A stretch of DNA of 35,066 bases from Elusimicrobiota bacterium (GTDB lineage Bacteria; Elusimicrobiota; UBA5214; JBBAAG01): NCBI GenBank assembly GCA_041658405.1, contig JBBAAG010000026.1, positions 1-35,066 of the forward strand. Direction: 5' to 3'. The notes under the pieces were generated by a model that searched no databases, was not told the DNA's origin, and worked only from the letters and a program-made list of their open reading frames with translations. The position numbers were made by a program, and so were the translations under genes. Of this stretch, positions 9,422 to 17,106 are shown piece by piece (the stretch's first letter is position 1; each line of letters begins with the position of its first letter).

Positions 9422-11610
9422 GGTAAACCTCTCATCCTGCGGAGGAACCATTCTATACACAAAATTATAGTTAACAATAAATAAAAGTACCATTCTGTCC
9501 ATACGCGATACCTGAACTTAACGGCAGCACTACTTTTTGCGGATAAAAAGTTTAATTGCCCGGGATTAAACTCCTTTATTGACGACACCCCGCCTTGTGT
9601 TACCCCTGCTATAGCGTTTAGGAGTTCCATATTCGGGCGTAACTCGTCATCCTCACCAAAACTTTTTGCATTAACCGTTATCCCTGTATCTCCGGCTAAA
9701 CCCCTGCGGCCATACGCGGTAATTTTAAAATAATACTTCCCTGCGGTTGACGGCAGGTATTCCACCCAGTACTCCCCGGGTTTTACCAGCATCGCGGTAT
9801 CAGAAATATCCGTACGTACATCCTTCTGCGGTAACTGCACCACAACTTTTACCCGTGCACTGTTGTCCAGCCGGTATTGATCATCAAGTACCGTTATTTT
9901 AATCAATACTTTTTCGTTTAAGCTAACCTCACTTTTTTCTGCTACCACGCGTACAGCGCTTAATTGTTCACCCCGGGTAAGCCAGCGGACTGATTGCGAC
10001 CAAAAACGGTCATACAACTCCTTACCCTTCCCGATCTTCGCGAGGCCCATTGCCCAGCGCCAGGTGGTGTTTGACGCTAAGGACATCACCCTGCCATTAC
10101 CGTAATCCCACAGGGTTAACACCGGCAAACTTCCCCGTGCAGTGGTTATCTTCGGGTGTACCCCGACAACCGTAGCGCCGGGCTTTGCATCACCCGTGAT
10201 ATTACACCCTTCAAGTTCCGGCATTAACCCCCACAACCTTTTGTTTTCATCAAAGTCAGTACTTAACGCTACAACCGGATGCTGTGGTACGGCTAATTTG
10301 AGGTTAAACTTCTGGGTATCAACCTGTTCTTCATACCCACCGATTTCAACCGGCAGAATACGTTCCACCGCGGTTTCCTTATACCCCCCGCGGCCAAACG
10401 CATTATCCCCGCCGATCATAAGAAACCCGCCGCCTTTTTCTTTGACAAACCACGCAAGTTTTTCCAGCATCGCAGGGGTGATAGCAAACCTTTGATACGC
10501 AAAGTTTTCAAATATCAGGAGGTCAAACTGCGGGAGGTAATTCATAAATATTTCCTGATGCGGGAACGGTATCAACGATAACTGGTCATCAGATACAAAC
10601 GCTATATTTTCAGGATTACGCAGGATGATAAAAGATACGAGTTCGATTGACGGGTCGCCTTTAAGAACATTACGCAGGTATGAGTACTCATAATTCGCCT
10701 GCCCGCAGATATAGAGCACCCTAATTTTTTCGCGGATAATTGATAACGTAAAATCTTTAACATTATTATTTTTTACTAACTCACCAGCTATCACAGGTGC
10801 CTGAACCGATAATTTACGTTCCCCGACATAATCCGACAAAAAGTCAAACCCCGCTCTCCCCTTACCGTTACTGTCAAGTTTAACAACCTTCTTCTGGAGT
10901 ACCGCCCCGGCTTCGTTCAACGTAACCACTACTTCTGTGTTTTCATACCCGGTACCGGTGATATCCACCCCGATTTTTGTATCAACATTCTTAAACGCGA
11001 TACTGCTGTAGGATAAGTTTTCAAGTGCTATATCATGCTCCACCTGTGCGGAGGTTGCCACACAGTTTACCGGATACGCAACATCCTTTACTTGCGCCAT
11101 AATATTAATTTGTGAATTATTATGTATCCCGTCAGTAACAATGATGATACCGGGAACTGCGTTATTATACTCAGTGCTTACCTGTTTAAACACTGCGCTT
11201 AGGTCAGTATACTCACCCGTTGGCCCGGCGGATAAGTTGTACGGTACGGCGGTAGAAGACGAGAATGTGTAGTATTTCAGAGAAAACCTGTGCCCCAAAC
11301 TTTTTAACGCATCATTATTAAGCCATACCTTCGCTTCATCCCACCTGCTTCTCGGGCCGCCATAAGCCATACTCCGTGAATTATCAATAAAAACGGGTAC
11401 GACATTTTTCCTTACCGGCGCATCGTAATTAACGTATACCGGCTGAAGGATAAGCATTAACGCAAGGATGTACACACACAACCTTATCCATACAGCAACT
11501 TTTTGACGTAGAGCATGTTTACGATAAAACAAATATGTCACCGCTCCGGCAGCTAATGCGAAGACTACCGTCAATATTATCGCGGGGACTGACGTTTCAA
11601 TATCGTGCAT
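9418..11610 (-). CDS. VWA / glutamine amidotransferase-like membrane protein
   Basis: 730 aa. Two N-terminal TMs (residues ~8-28 and 42-60) are followed by a von Willebrand A domain. Its complete MIDAS start is DNSRS at 76-80, with the later IIIVTDG strand. Residues ~300-540 look like a class I glutamine-amidotransferase-like fold: a GGGFLMIGGDNAFGRGGY glycine-rich turn, with no clear catalytic Cys-His-Glu triad. A beta-sandwich region and a final TM (FYLLLTIILCIEWFL) end the protein. This architecture is common in Bat-type operons beside BatA and DUF4159. The VWA is expected to bind a partner through a metal ion, on the extracytoplasmic side; the partner is unknown. Start at ATG 11610, 34 bases after the DUF4159 gene. 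Confidence 0.78.
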   Translation of the reverse strand: MHDIETSVPAIILTVVFALAAGAVTYLFYRKHALRQKVAVWIRLCVYILALMLILQPVYVNYDAPVRKNVVPVFIDNSRSMAYGGPRSRWDEAKVWLNNDALKSLGHRFSLKYYTFSSSTAVPYNLSAGPTGEYTDLSAVFKQVSTEYNNAVPGIIIVTDGIHNNSQINIMAQVKDVAYPVNCVATSAQVEHDIALENLSYSSIAFKNVDTKIGVDITGTGYENTEVVVTLNEAGAVLQKKVVKLDSNGKGRAGFDFLSDYVGERKLSVQAPVIAGELVKNNNVKDFTLSIIREKIRVLYICGQANYEYSYLRNVLKGDPSIELVSFIILRNPENIAFVSDDQLSLIPFPHQEIFMNYLPQFDLLIFENFAYQRFAITPAMLEKLAWFVKEKGGGFLMIGGDNAFGRGGYKETAVERILPVEIGGYEEQVDTQKFNLKLAVPQHPVVALSTDFDENKRLWGLMPELEGCNITGDAKPGATVVGVHPKITTARGSLPVLTLWDYGNGRVMSLASNTTWRWAMGLAKIGKGKELYDRFWSQSVRWLTRGEQLSAVRVVAEKSEVSLNEKVLIKITVLDDQYRLDNSARVKVVVQLPQKDVRTDISDTAMLVKPGEYWVEYLPSTAGKYYFKITAYGRRGLAGDTGITVNAKSFGEDDELRPNMELLNAIAGVTQGGVSSIKEFNPGQLNFLSAKSSAAVKFRYRVWTEWYFYLLLTIILCIEWFLRRMRGLP

Positions 11611-11644
11611 ATCTTATGTTTCCCATACCCATTTTTTCTGTTCT

Positions 11645-12415
11645 TTACCTTACTTCAAGTTTACGTTGTATAAACGGTTGATGTATGACATCCGTTTTAT
11701 ACGTCCCGGTTACGCAATACATAATTATATTCGCGAATAATTTAATACCTTCCAACCTCTGGGATTCACCTCCGGGGATACAGTTATAAACATACTTCCC
11801 AAACTCATCTTTCATCCATACACCAAGCATATCGTTTTGCGTGTAGATCACCACCAACCGGTTTGACAACATAATCCCTTCAGTATAATTATTAATCACC
11901 TGCCGTCCCCCAACGGTGCGAAGTAAGTAAAACGCGCGGTAGATCGCGTTATCCCGGGGTATAATTTTGAACCCGCTACCGGGAAGGATACGTTTGAACT
12001 CACGGCGGATACTTAAATCAAACCCCGTGTTTTTCCGCCCGGTAATATCATTCACAAAAATTAATCCACCACCCAGGATATATCTCCTAAGATTTTCTAC
12101 TTCATGATTGGTAAACGGCTGGAATTCGCTATCCCCGGTTATAACCAAAAACGGTGATTCAAACAATAATTCATCTTCAGCGGTAACCACCCGGCGGGTA
12201 GAATACGGTTTGATACTTGTGGTGGTAGACATAAATTTAAGCACATGGCGTTCAACCCCGGTATATGAGTCCCAGTTACCCCCAGTGTATCTTAACTGTG
12301 TGAACACAAACCTATCCCGCTGAGGTTCAGAGTACAGGACAGTACTCATAAATACCGGTAACCATAGTGATACTATAACCATCCAAATTAACGGTTTATT
12401 ACTGTATAACTTCAC
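11645..12415 (-). CDS. DUF4159 exported protein
   Basis: 256 aa, GTG start at 12415, with GGAGG about 12 bases upstream inside the end of the BatA-like gene (17-base overlap). An N-terminal hydrophobic stretch (residues 8-28) suggests a signal peptide or anchor. The rest matches DUF4159 (PF13709): FVFTQLRYTGGNWDS near the start, then SPFLVITGDSEFQPFTNHEV, LRRYILGGGLIFVND, RREFKRILPGSGF and NAIYRAFY. These elements form a flavodoxin/GATase-like fold without an obvious active site. DUF4159 genes are regular members of MoxR/DUF58/BatA operons; their role is not established. It is probably periplasmic and part of a complex with the two VWA proteins. Confidence 0.8.
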   Translation of the reverse strand: MKLYSNKPLIWMVIVSLWLPVFMSTVLYSEPQRDRFVFTQLRYTGGNWDSYTGVERHVLKFMSTTTSIKPYSTRRVVTAEDELLFESPFLVITGDSEFQPFTNHEVENLRRYILGGGLIFVNDITGRKNTGFDLSIRREFKRILPGSGFKIIPRDNAIYRAFYLLRTVGGRQVINNYTEGIMLSNRLVVIYTQNDMLGVWMKDEFGKYVYNCIPGGESQRLEGIKLFANIIMYCVTGTYKTDVIHQPFIQRKLEVR

Positions 12416-14525
12416 CGCTTTTTTTGTCCTCCCGTTTTTTTGTCATCACACCCGCAAGCACGCTTTCCGCGAGTAGTATTAAAAATAACGCTGCACTTAA
12501 TCCAGTTGAAGCATCACTCCCATACAAAAGTTTCCTGAAATCATTATCTATAGTGTTAACATTATTCTGTATCACCGCAACATTCTGTAGTCTTAAGATA
12601 GTACGGAGGTCGGTGGTACCATCTTTACTTAACGCAGACTCACCGTTCTCAGGGTTGGGATTAACCACAGCGTAATGCACCTCACGGTGTTCCGCTACGG
12701 GATAAGATACGCGATAAATCCCGGGATTGCGGGTATCAACGATTTTAATATTTTTCCCATGGACTTCAATACTTTTTTCATAGTCACCGATAATTGTTTC
12801 AACTGTAACAAGGTTTTTATTTACATTCTCAGGGACAGGCACTTCAATAACCGTCCCCGCGGGATAGTACCCTACAGACCTAACCTTTTTTTCTGAACAG
12901 TACCGCAGAATTTCCTGCCACAGGGTTACATACGCGCCATACGCCGGGAAGTTTGTCCATGCGCGGTCAAGTGTTGTCGTCAACAAAAACACCTTACCCC
13001 CCCCGGGGAACGGTATATGCTCTGAGAGTAACGGTTCACCGGTATCCGTACGCAAGAGTATCCGCGCATTATCCTTTAGTGATGACTTAAAATACTTCTC
13101 TATGCGTATACCGTTATAATTAAGCAACTGTTTATCCACTCCTACAGGTTCAGCAACCATACCACCAAGTACTGCCGGTAGTAAAGGATTTAATGCGGAG
13201 TAATATTTTTCGGTAACAACATTACTCCCCAACGTGATCAACACATTACCTTTTTTGCGGAGGTACTGGCTTAACGTGTTTGATATACCATCAGGATCCG
13301 CGGTATCCGTTAAACTAAGATTCGCAAGGACTATTAACCCGTACTCCGCGAAATTAACAACTCCTTCTTCAGGGAAACTGTTATAAACATCAACCACAAC
13401 ATTTTTTGTGTCACGTTTAGGTGATAGCGCGGTGATAAAGTAGTATGCTTCACTATCCACCGGCGAATATCCTGGCTCACCGTTGATTATTAAAACCTTT
13501 TGTGACGGCACTGACCACGCAACGGTATAAAACTTATCATCCAGCATAAGGTTATCAGTATCGGTTTGTATACACGCATAAACTTCAGTCCCCGGTTCAA
13601 TTGTTAACGGCAAACTTTTTGTTACTTTACCTTTCGGGGGTAAGGGAATAAACCCCGCGGAGATTAACGTATCATTCCCCACATTTTTTATCTTGCAGGT
13701 AAGCACCGGCACCTGCTGCCCCGCAGTATTTGTGATTTCAATATCCACCAACCCATCTTCCCCGGTAGAAGGCGGTTTTACTACAGTTTTTGATAGATAA
13801 TGATTCTTAGGCTCACTCCCTGGCGGTAACGTATCAACAACCACTACACGTACGGTTTCATAAAACCCCGGGATCTTAGTCAACCCTTCGTTCTCACGCA
13901 ATGCTTCCCATACATTCGAACACTGGTCCGTAAGTACAACAATAACCTTAGTACCAATAGCCGAGGTAGACGATAATAACCCGTATGCCTGCTCAAACGC
14001 CAACCCCGGCTGTGTCCCCGCAGCGGAGGGTACCACTTTTTTTAGTGCATCCCGGAGAACAGTTTTATCTTTGATAAACCCGTCAGTATGGCGGTATACA
14101 GCGTTATCAAAAGAAAATACTGAGTATTGCTCATCATTATTTAACATACCGGCAATTTTTAGTACAGCATCCTTTGCGGAATCAAGCATACTCTTAACAC
14201 CATCAGGTTTGTATGACATCGATAACGAGGTATCAATCAGAAAACATATCGTACTTTCCTTCCCCTTACCTCCGTGTACCAACGACATTATCGGGCGGGA
14301 AAAATACAGGATTATTAGTATTAATGCCAATACACGCAGGAGTAATAACAGGTACTGCCTAAGGCGGTAACTCTTAACACTACGCTGTACTGCGAGGTTG
14401 ATATACTTAGTCTCGCTGAACCGCAGTTTAATAAGTTTTTTGCGGTATAAAAGGTGTATGAGCACAGGGATCAGTATTACCGGTAAAGCAAGAAAGTATA
14501 ACGGACTAGAAAAAAATAAGTGCAT
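12399..14525 (-). CDS. BatA-like N-terminal domain + VWA membrane protein
   Basis: 708 aa. It opens with the BatA N-terminal membrane domain (TIGR02226/PF07584 type): FFSSPLYFLALPVILIPVLI, basic segment RKKLIKLRFSE, then a second TM at ~57-76. A VWA domain follows with intact MIDAS DTSLS at 98-102 and VIVVLTDQC further on. The middle and C-terminal parts are beta-rich, with a GATase-like segment, and the protein ends in a TM (AALFLILLAESVLAGVM) plus a basic tail. Role: membrane-anchored partner in the Bat system, whose physiological function (aerotolerance, envelope or protein-complex assembly) is unresolved across bacteria. It starts three bases after the DUF58 stop. Confidence 0.82.
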   Translation of the reverse strand: MHLFFSSPLYFLALPVILIPVLIHLLYRKKLIKLRFSETKYINLAVQRSVKSYRLRQYLLLLLRVLALILIILYFSRPIMSLVHGGKGKESTICFLIDTSLSMSYKPDGVKSMLDSAKDAVLKIAGMLNNDEQYSVFSFDNAVYRHTDGFIKDKTVLRDALKKVVPSAAGTQPGLAFEQAYGLLSSTSAIGTKVIVVLTDQCSNVWEALRENEGLTKIPGFYETVRVVVVDTLPPGSEPKNHYLSKTVVKPPSTGEDGLVDIEITNTAGQQVPVLTCKIKNVGNDTLISAGFIPLPPKGKVTKSLPLTIEPGTEVYACIQTDTDNLMLDDKFYTVAWSVPSQKVLIINGEPGYSPVDSEAYYFITALSPKRDTKNVVVDVYNSFPEEGVVNFAEYGLIVLANLSLTDTADPDGISNTLSQYLRKKGNVLITLGSNVVTEKYYSALNPLLPAVLGGMVAEPVGVDKQLLNYNGIRIEKYFKSSLKDNARILLRTDTGEPLLSEHIPFPGGGKVFLLTTTLDRAWTNFPAYGAYVTLWQEILRYCSEKKVRSVGYYPAGTVIEVPVPENVNKNLVTVETIIGDYEKSIEVHGKNIKIVDTRNPGIYRVSYPVAEHREVHYAVVNPNPENGESALSKDGTTDLRTILRLQNVAVIQNNVNTIDNDFRKLLYGSDASTGLSAALFLILLAESVLAGVMTKKREDKKSGEVIQ

Positions 14526-14528
14526 TAC

Positions 14529-15428
14529 TTAACTATCCCCATACTCATGCCGTTTGGTTAAGTACAACCCCAACGCTTTATCCATACTGCATGAAGTCGG
14601 CATAACACAGTAATCAATCCCCGCGGAAGTAAAGTTTTTACGGTAATATTCAGTAAACTCCTTCATAATCCTTTGGTATTCAACCTGTATAATAGCCGGT
14701 TCAGTAAGCACAGTCTCTGAGGTTTCAATATTCTCAAACGTAACGGACTCACCTTCGGGTAAGGTTAATTCCATAGGGTCAAGTACGTGGAAGACAATAA
14801 CTTCATGTTTCTTATGCTGGAAGTACCTAATATTTTTAACCAATTTTTCGGGTTCATCAAAAAGGTCGGAGATAATGATCACGACCCCGCGTTTTTTTAT
14901 CTTCTGCAGTATTGAAGGCAACATTTTGGCAAGGTTTGTCCCCGCTACGGGTTTGCAGTTTTCAAGTTTTTCGGTTATCAACGAAAGCTGCGCAACTGTA
15001 TTCCTTGGAGGAAGGTATACGTTTGTTGATTCACTAAAAAACGCTGCACCCACAGCGTCACGTTGTACAGTCATGAGATACGCCAGTGCCGCGGAAAGGA
15101 GTTGCGCATACTCAAATTTTGTCATTAACCCGTCAGAAGATTTATAACTCATTGAACTGGAACAGTCTAACACGACATACGCGCGGAGGTTAGTTTCCTC
15201 TTCATACTGTTTTACGTAATAACGGTCACTCCGGGCATATACTTTCCAGTCAATATGTTTAGGTTCATCCCCCGGTGAGTACTCACGATGCTGTGCGAAC
15301 TCCAATGACCATCCGTGGTACGGGCTGCGGTGCTGTCCCGCGATAAAGCCTTCCACCACACTATGAGCGTGTAACGCTAAATTCGATATTTTAGATAGTA
15401 CGCGTGTATCCAAAAGTTTTAGTGACAT
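14529..15428 (-). CDS. DUF58 domain protein
   Basis: 299 aa, close to the full family length. The conserved DUF58 block is present at residues ~25-80: GQHRSPYHGWSLEFAQHREY, SPGDEPKHIDWKVYARSD, YVKQYEEE. A VWA-like MIDAS DCSSS follows at 88-92, and a later strand GVVIIISDLFDE. No membrane segment is seen. DUF58 proteins act with MoxR AAA+ ATPases in Bat-type operons. It is the first gene of the operon, but no MoxR gene precedes it: upstream is the divergent intergenic region. The ATG has no Shine-Dalgarno sequence and lies 8 bases after a perfect TATAAT, so it may be translated from a leaderless transcript. Confidence 0.88.
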   Translation of the reverse strand: MSLKLLDTRVLSKISNLALHAHSVVEGFIAGQHRSPYHGWSLEFAQHREYSPGDEPKHIDWKVYARSDRYYVKQYEEETNLRAYVVLDCSSSMSYKSSDGLMTKFEYAQLLSAALAYLMTVQRDAVGAAFFSESTNVYLPPRNTVAQLSLITEKLENCKPVAGTNLAKMLPSILQKIKKRGVVIIISDLFDEPEKLVKNIRYFQHKKHEVIVFHVLDPMELTLPEGESVTFENIETSETVLTEPAIIQVEYQRIMKEFTEYYRKNFTSAGIDYCVMPTSCSMDKALGLYLTKRHEYGDS

Positions 15429-15436
15429 AACGATAA

Positions 15437-15466
15437 ATTATACTTGTTTTTGCTTGGTATTGACAA
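15437..15466 (-). promoter_or_regulatory. Predicted promoter of the DUF58/Bat operon
   Basis: On the minus strand, TTGTCA (15466-15461, 5 of 6 matches to the sigma-70 -35) and perfect TATAAT (15442-15437) are separated by 18 bases. The expected start site is about 15430, within three bases of the DUF58 ATG at 15428. A second perfect TATAAT lies farther upstream at 15491-15486 with only a weak TTGTTT -35; if used it would give a ~50-base leader. Confidence 0.55.
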
Positions 15467-15473
15467 ACTCATT

Positions 15474-15483
15474 GTGTATACAC
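15474..15483. promoter_or_regulatory. 10-bp perfect palindrome GTGTATACAC
   Basis: A self-complementary decamer in the middle of the divergent intergenic region. It lies between the two minus-strand -10 boxes and upstream of the plus-strand -35. Its position suits an operator controlling the divergent promoters, but a 10-bp palindrome in an AT-rich region can arise by chance. Confidence 0.25.
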
Positions 15484-15495
15484 GAATTATACTCA

Positions 15496-15524
15496 TTGAC
15501 ACCTTTATAAACAATTACTATTTT
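15496..15524 (+). promoter_or_regulatory. Predicted promoter of the DsbD/TauE-like gene
   Basis: A consensus TTGACA -35 (15496-15501) stands 17 bases before TATTTT (15519-15524, 4 of 6 to the -10). This would start transcription near 15531, about 40 bases before the ATG at 15573. The -10 box lies inside a perfect inverted repeat (15515-15535). An unpaired second TTGACA occurs at 15460-15465. Confidence 0.45.
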
Positions 15525-15535
15525 ATAAATAGTAA
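15515..15535. promoter_or_regulatory. Perfect 9+3+9 inverted repeat (candidate operator)
   Basis: Arm TTACTATTT (15515-15523), spacer TAT, then the exact complement AAATAGTAA (15527-15535). The repeat covers the predicted -10 and start site of the plus-strand gene, the classic place for a repressor operator. There is no U-run typical of a terminator, and a terminator is not expected there because no gene ends nearby. Confidence 0.45.
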
Positions 15536-15572
15536 ATTAATAAGATATATATACATATTATGAGGAGTTCTG

Positions 15573-16247
15573 ATGGACATCTCAATTGCCGGGCAAGTAT
15601 TTGTAATGGGCATAACCATGGGATTCACTGCATGCCTGTTGACCTGCGCACCGTTAATGTCTGCGTATGTAATCGGTACAAAATCATCCTGGCATGACGC
15701 GTTTAAACAAACCATCCTTTTTTCCGCAGGCAAATTATTGGGATACATGTCACTAGGCGCGGTATCGGGTTTCTCAGGTAAAATGTTAGAACGTATTGAA
15801 CGTTATATCTTCCAAGACAATTATGTATACTACTCCGAACTACTTATAGGCATATCCTTAATAATCCTCGCGGTTTATTTGGCATTAAAGAAAGATAAGG
15901 TTCATTCTGATGGGTGTAAGCTCCGTAAACACGGTTGGGATAAAGGATTGCTGGTTATTGGTTTTCTGATAGGAATCAGCCCATGCCCGCCGTTGATTAT
16001 TATGTATACAACAATAAGTTTATTAACCCGCACGATTGTTGAAGGGACACTTTACGGCCTGATCTTTGGGCTCGGCAATTTTGTTTCGCCTTTACTCCTC
16101 GTCGGCCCGTTAACCGGTATCCTGGGTAAGTATGTTTATACACCCGGGTTTACACGTTTAGCTCGGATACTATCAATCATTGTTATTTTATATATGTCGC
16201 TCGGCTATATTTTTATCCCGCTTATAACCCTCTATTATTTACGGTAA
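15573..16247 (+). CDS. DsbD/CcdA- or TauE/SafE-like membrane protein
   Basis: 224 aa, six or seven TMs, the only plus-strand gene. GAGGAG lies five bases before the ATG. Two pseudo-symmetrical half-repeats each carry a cysteine followed by a Pro-Leu pair: LTCAPLMSAYV (C25) and SPCPPLIIMYT (C138). This is the hallmark of the CcdA/DsbD transmembrane family (PF13386 type), in which the two cysteines shuttle electrons across the membrane. C21 and C115 are extra cysteines. Automatic annotation often names such proteins sulfite exporter TauE/SafE. Likely role: transfer of reducing equivalents to a periplasmic thioredoxin-fold partner; no partner gene is adjacent. It faces the tadC gene convergently with only 18 bases between stops and no convincing terminator hairpin. 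Confidence 0.7.
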   Translation: MDISIAGQVFVMGITMGFTACLLTCAPLMSAYVIGTKSSWHDAFKQTILFSAGKLLGYMSLGAVSGFSGKMLERIERYIFQDNYVYYSELLIGISLIILAVYLALKKDKVHSDGCKLRKHGWDKGLLVIGFLIGISPCPPLIIMYTTISLLTRTIVEGTLYGLIFGLGNFVSPLLLVGPLTGILGKYVYTPGFTRLARILSIIVILYMSLGYIFIPLITLYYLR

Positions 16248-16265
16248 TAAGTAAGTTTTTTTGTA

Positions 16266-17093
16266 CTACTTCATCCCTAATAACGATAACGCAAACGGTG
16301 CGAAGATTGACAAAAATACAGTTGGTAAAATAAAAAACATTAACGGGAAAAGTATCTTCACCGGCGCTTGTGCCGCAACTTTTTCAGCATGAAGGAACCG
16401 TTCCGCACGTAGATATTCCGCCTGTACTTTCAAAACTTCAGCTAAACTTGACCCTATAACTATCCCCTGGATCACGGAATTAACAAACGCAGAAACTGCC
16501 GGATGCCCTGTACGTAACGAAAACTGGCGTAGGACATCAACACGTGACTGCCCAAGCTGGATCGCGCGGTGTATCTCGCCAAACTCTTCATTAATAACAG
16601 GTTCCGGGGAGTACTTAACAATTTTTGCAATTGCTGCGTTAAACCCCAACCCTGACTCCACACAGATAAGCATAAGGTCAATGACATCCGGTAATACGCG
16701 GAGCAAGCGTCTCTGCCGGGTTTCAACTTTTTCGTTAATCCATAAAACAGGGAAACATAACCCGAACACTACAGCAGCAAGTGTGTACCCCGCTGTAAAT
16801 CTTCCTATAAGCGCAGATACTATAATTACACACGCAAGCGCTGAGTATAACTGTATCCCCACAAACTTTTCAGGGTTAAACCCCGCTTTAACCTCACTCC
16901 CCGCAAGGTTAATCCTATTCCCCACCCATCCATGCCATATACCTGACAACTTTATCCTCTGCGTCAAAGAAAATACATAAATCCCAGTTCTCTCAAACAG
17001 TTCAAGTTTAGATACGGATTTAGGTTTCCACTTAATAAATGTAACTACCAAAACTACAGACATAAATACCAGTACCGATAATAATACACGCAT
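16266..17093 (-). CDS. tadC: Type II secretion F-family protein, TadC-like
   Basis: 275 aa from ATG 17093. This start is preferred over an ATG at 17126 because AAGGAG stands nine bases upstream, immediately after the tadB stop, whereas the longer start has no ribosome site and overlaps tadB. It has an N-terminal TM, a second hydrophobic pair at ~90-120, then the GSPF domain (PF00482): RVLPDVIDLMLICVESGLGF, VIQGIVIGSSLAEVLKVQAE. Terminal TMs end in SIFAPFALSLLG. TadC is one of the two polytopic membrane-platform proteins of Tad (tight adherence, type IVc) pilus or secretion systems. Ends 18 bases from the convergent gene. Confidence 0.85.
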   Translation of the reverse strand: MRVLLSVLVFMSVVLVVTFIKWKPKSVSKLELFERTGIYVFSLTQRIKLSGIWHGWVGNRINLAGSEVKAGFNPEKFVGIQLYSALACVIIVSALIGRFTAGYTLAAVVFGLCFPVLWINEKVETRQRRLLRVLPDVIDLMLICVESGLGFNAAIAKIVKYSPEPVINEEFGEIHRAIQLGQSRVDVLRQFSLRTGHPAVSAFVNSVIQGIVIGSSLAEVLKVQAEYLRAERFLHAEKVAAQAPVKILFPLMFFILPTVFLSIFAPFALSLLGMK

Positions 17094-17106
17094 GTTAAGT
17101 TTCTCC

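Noticed and set aside
1..15428. CCCCGC on the plus strand (GCGGGG on the coding strand) is very frequent and strand-biased across the Bat/glycosyltransferase operon, suggesting an uptake or Chi-like motif.
   Set aside because: Most of the copies I translated are GCG-GGG encoding Ala-Gly in membrane proteins, so codon preference explains much of it; a few copies lie in other frames (CTG CGG GGT, CGC GGG GTA). A genome-wide count with codon-shuffled controls would be decisive.
15460..15493. Plus-strand TTGACA (15460-15465) with TATACT (15488-15493) as an alternative promoter.
   Set aside because: The 22-base spacing is outside the functional range; the second TTGACA at 15496 has a better partner.
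16236..16265. Possible bidirectional terminator between the converging + gene and tadC (TTATT/AATAA mini-stem followed by a T7 run).
   Set aside because: The stem is only five A/T pairs and overlaps the coding end; not stable enough to call.
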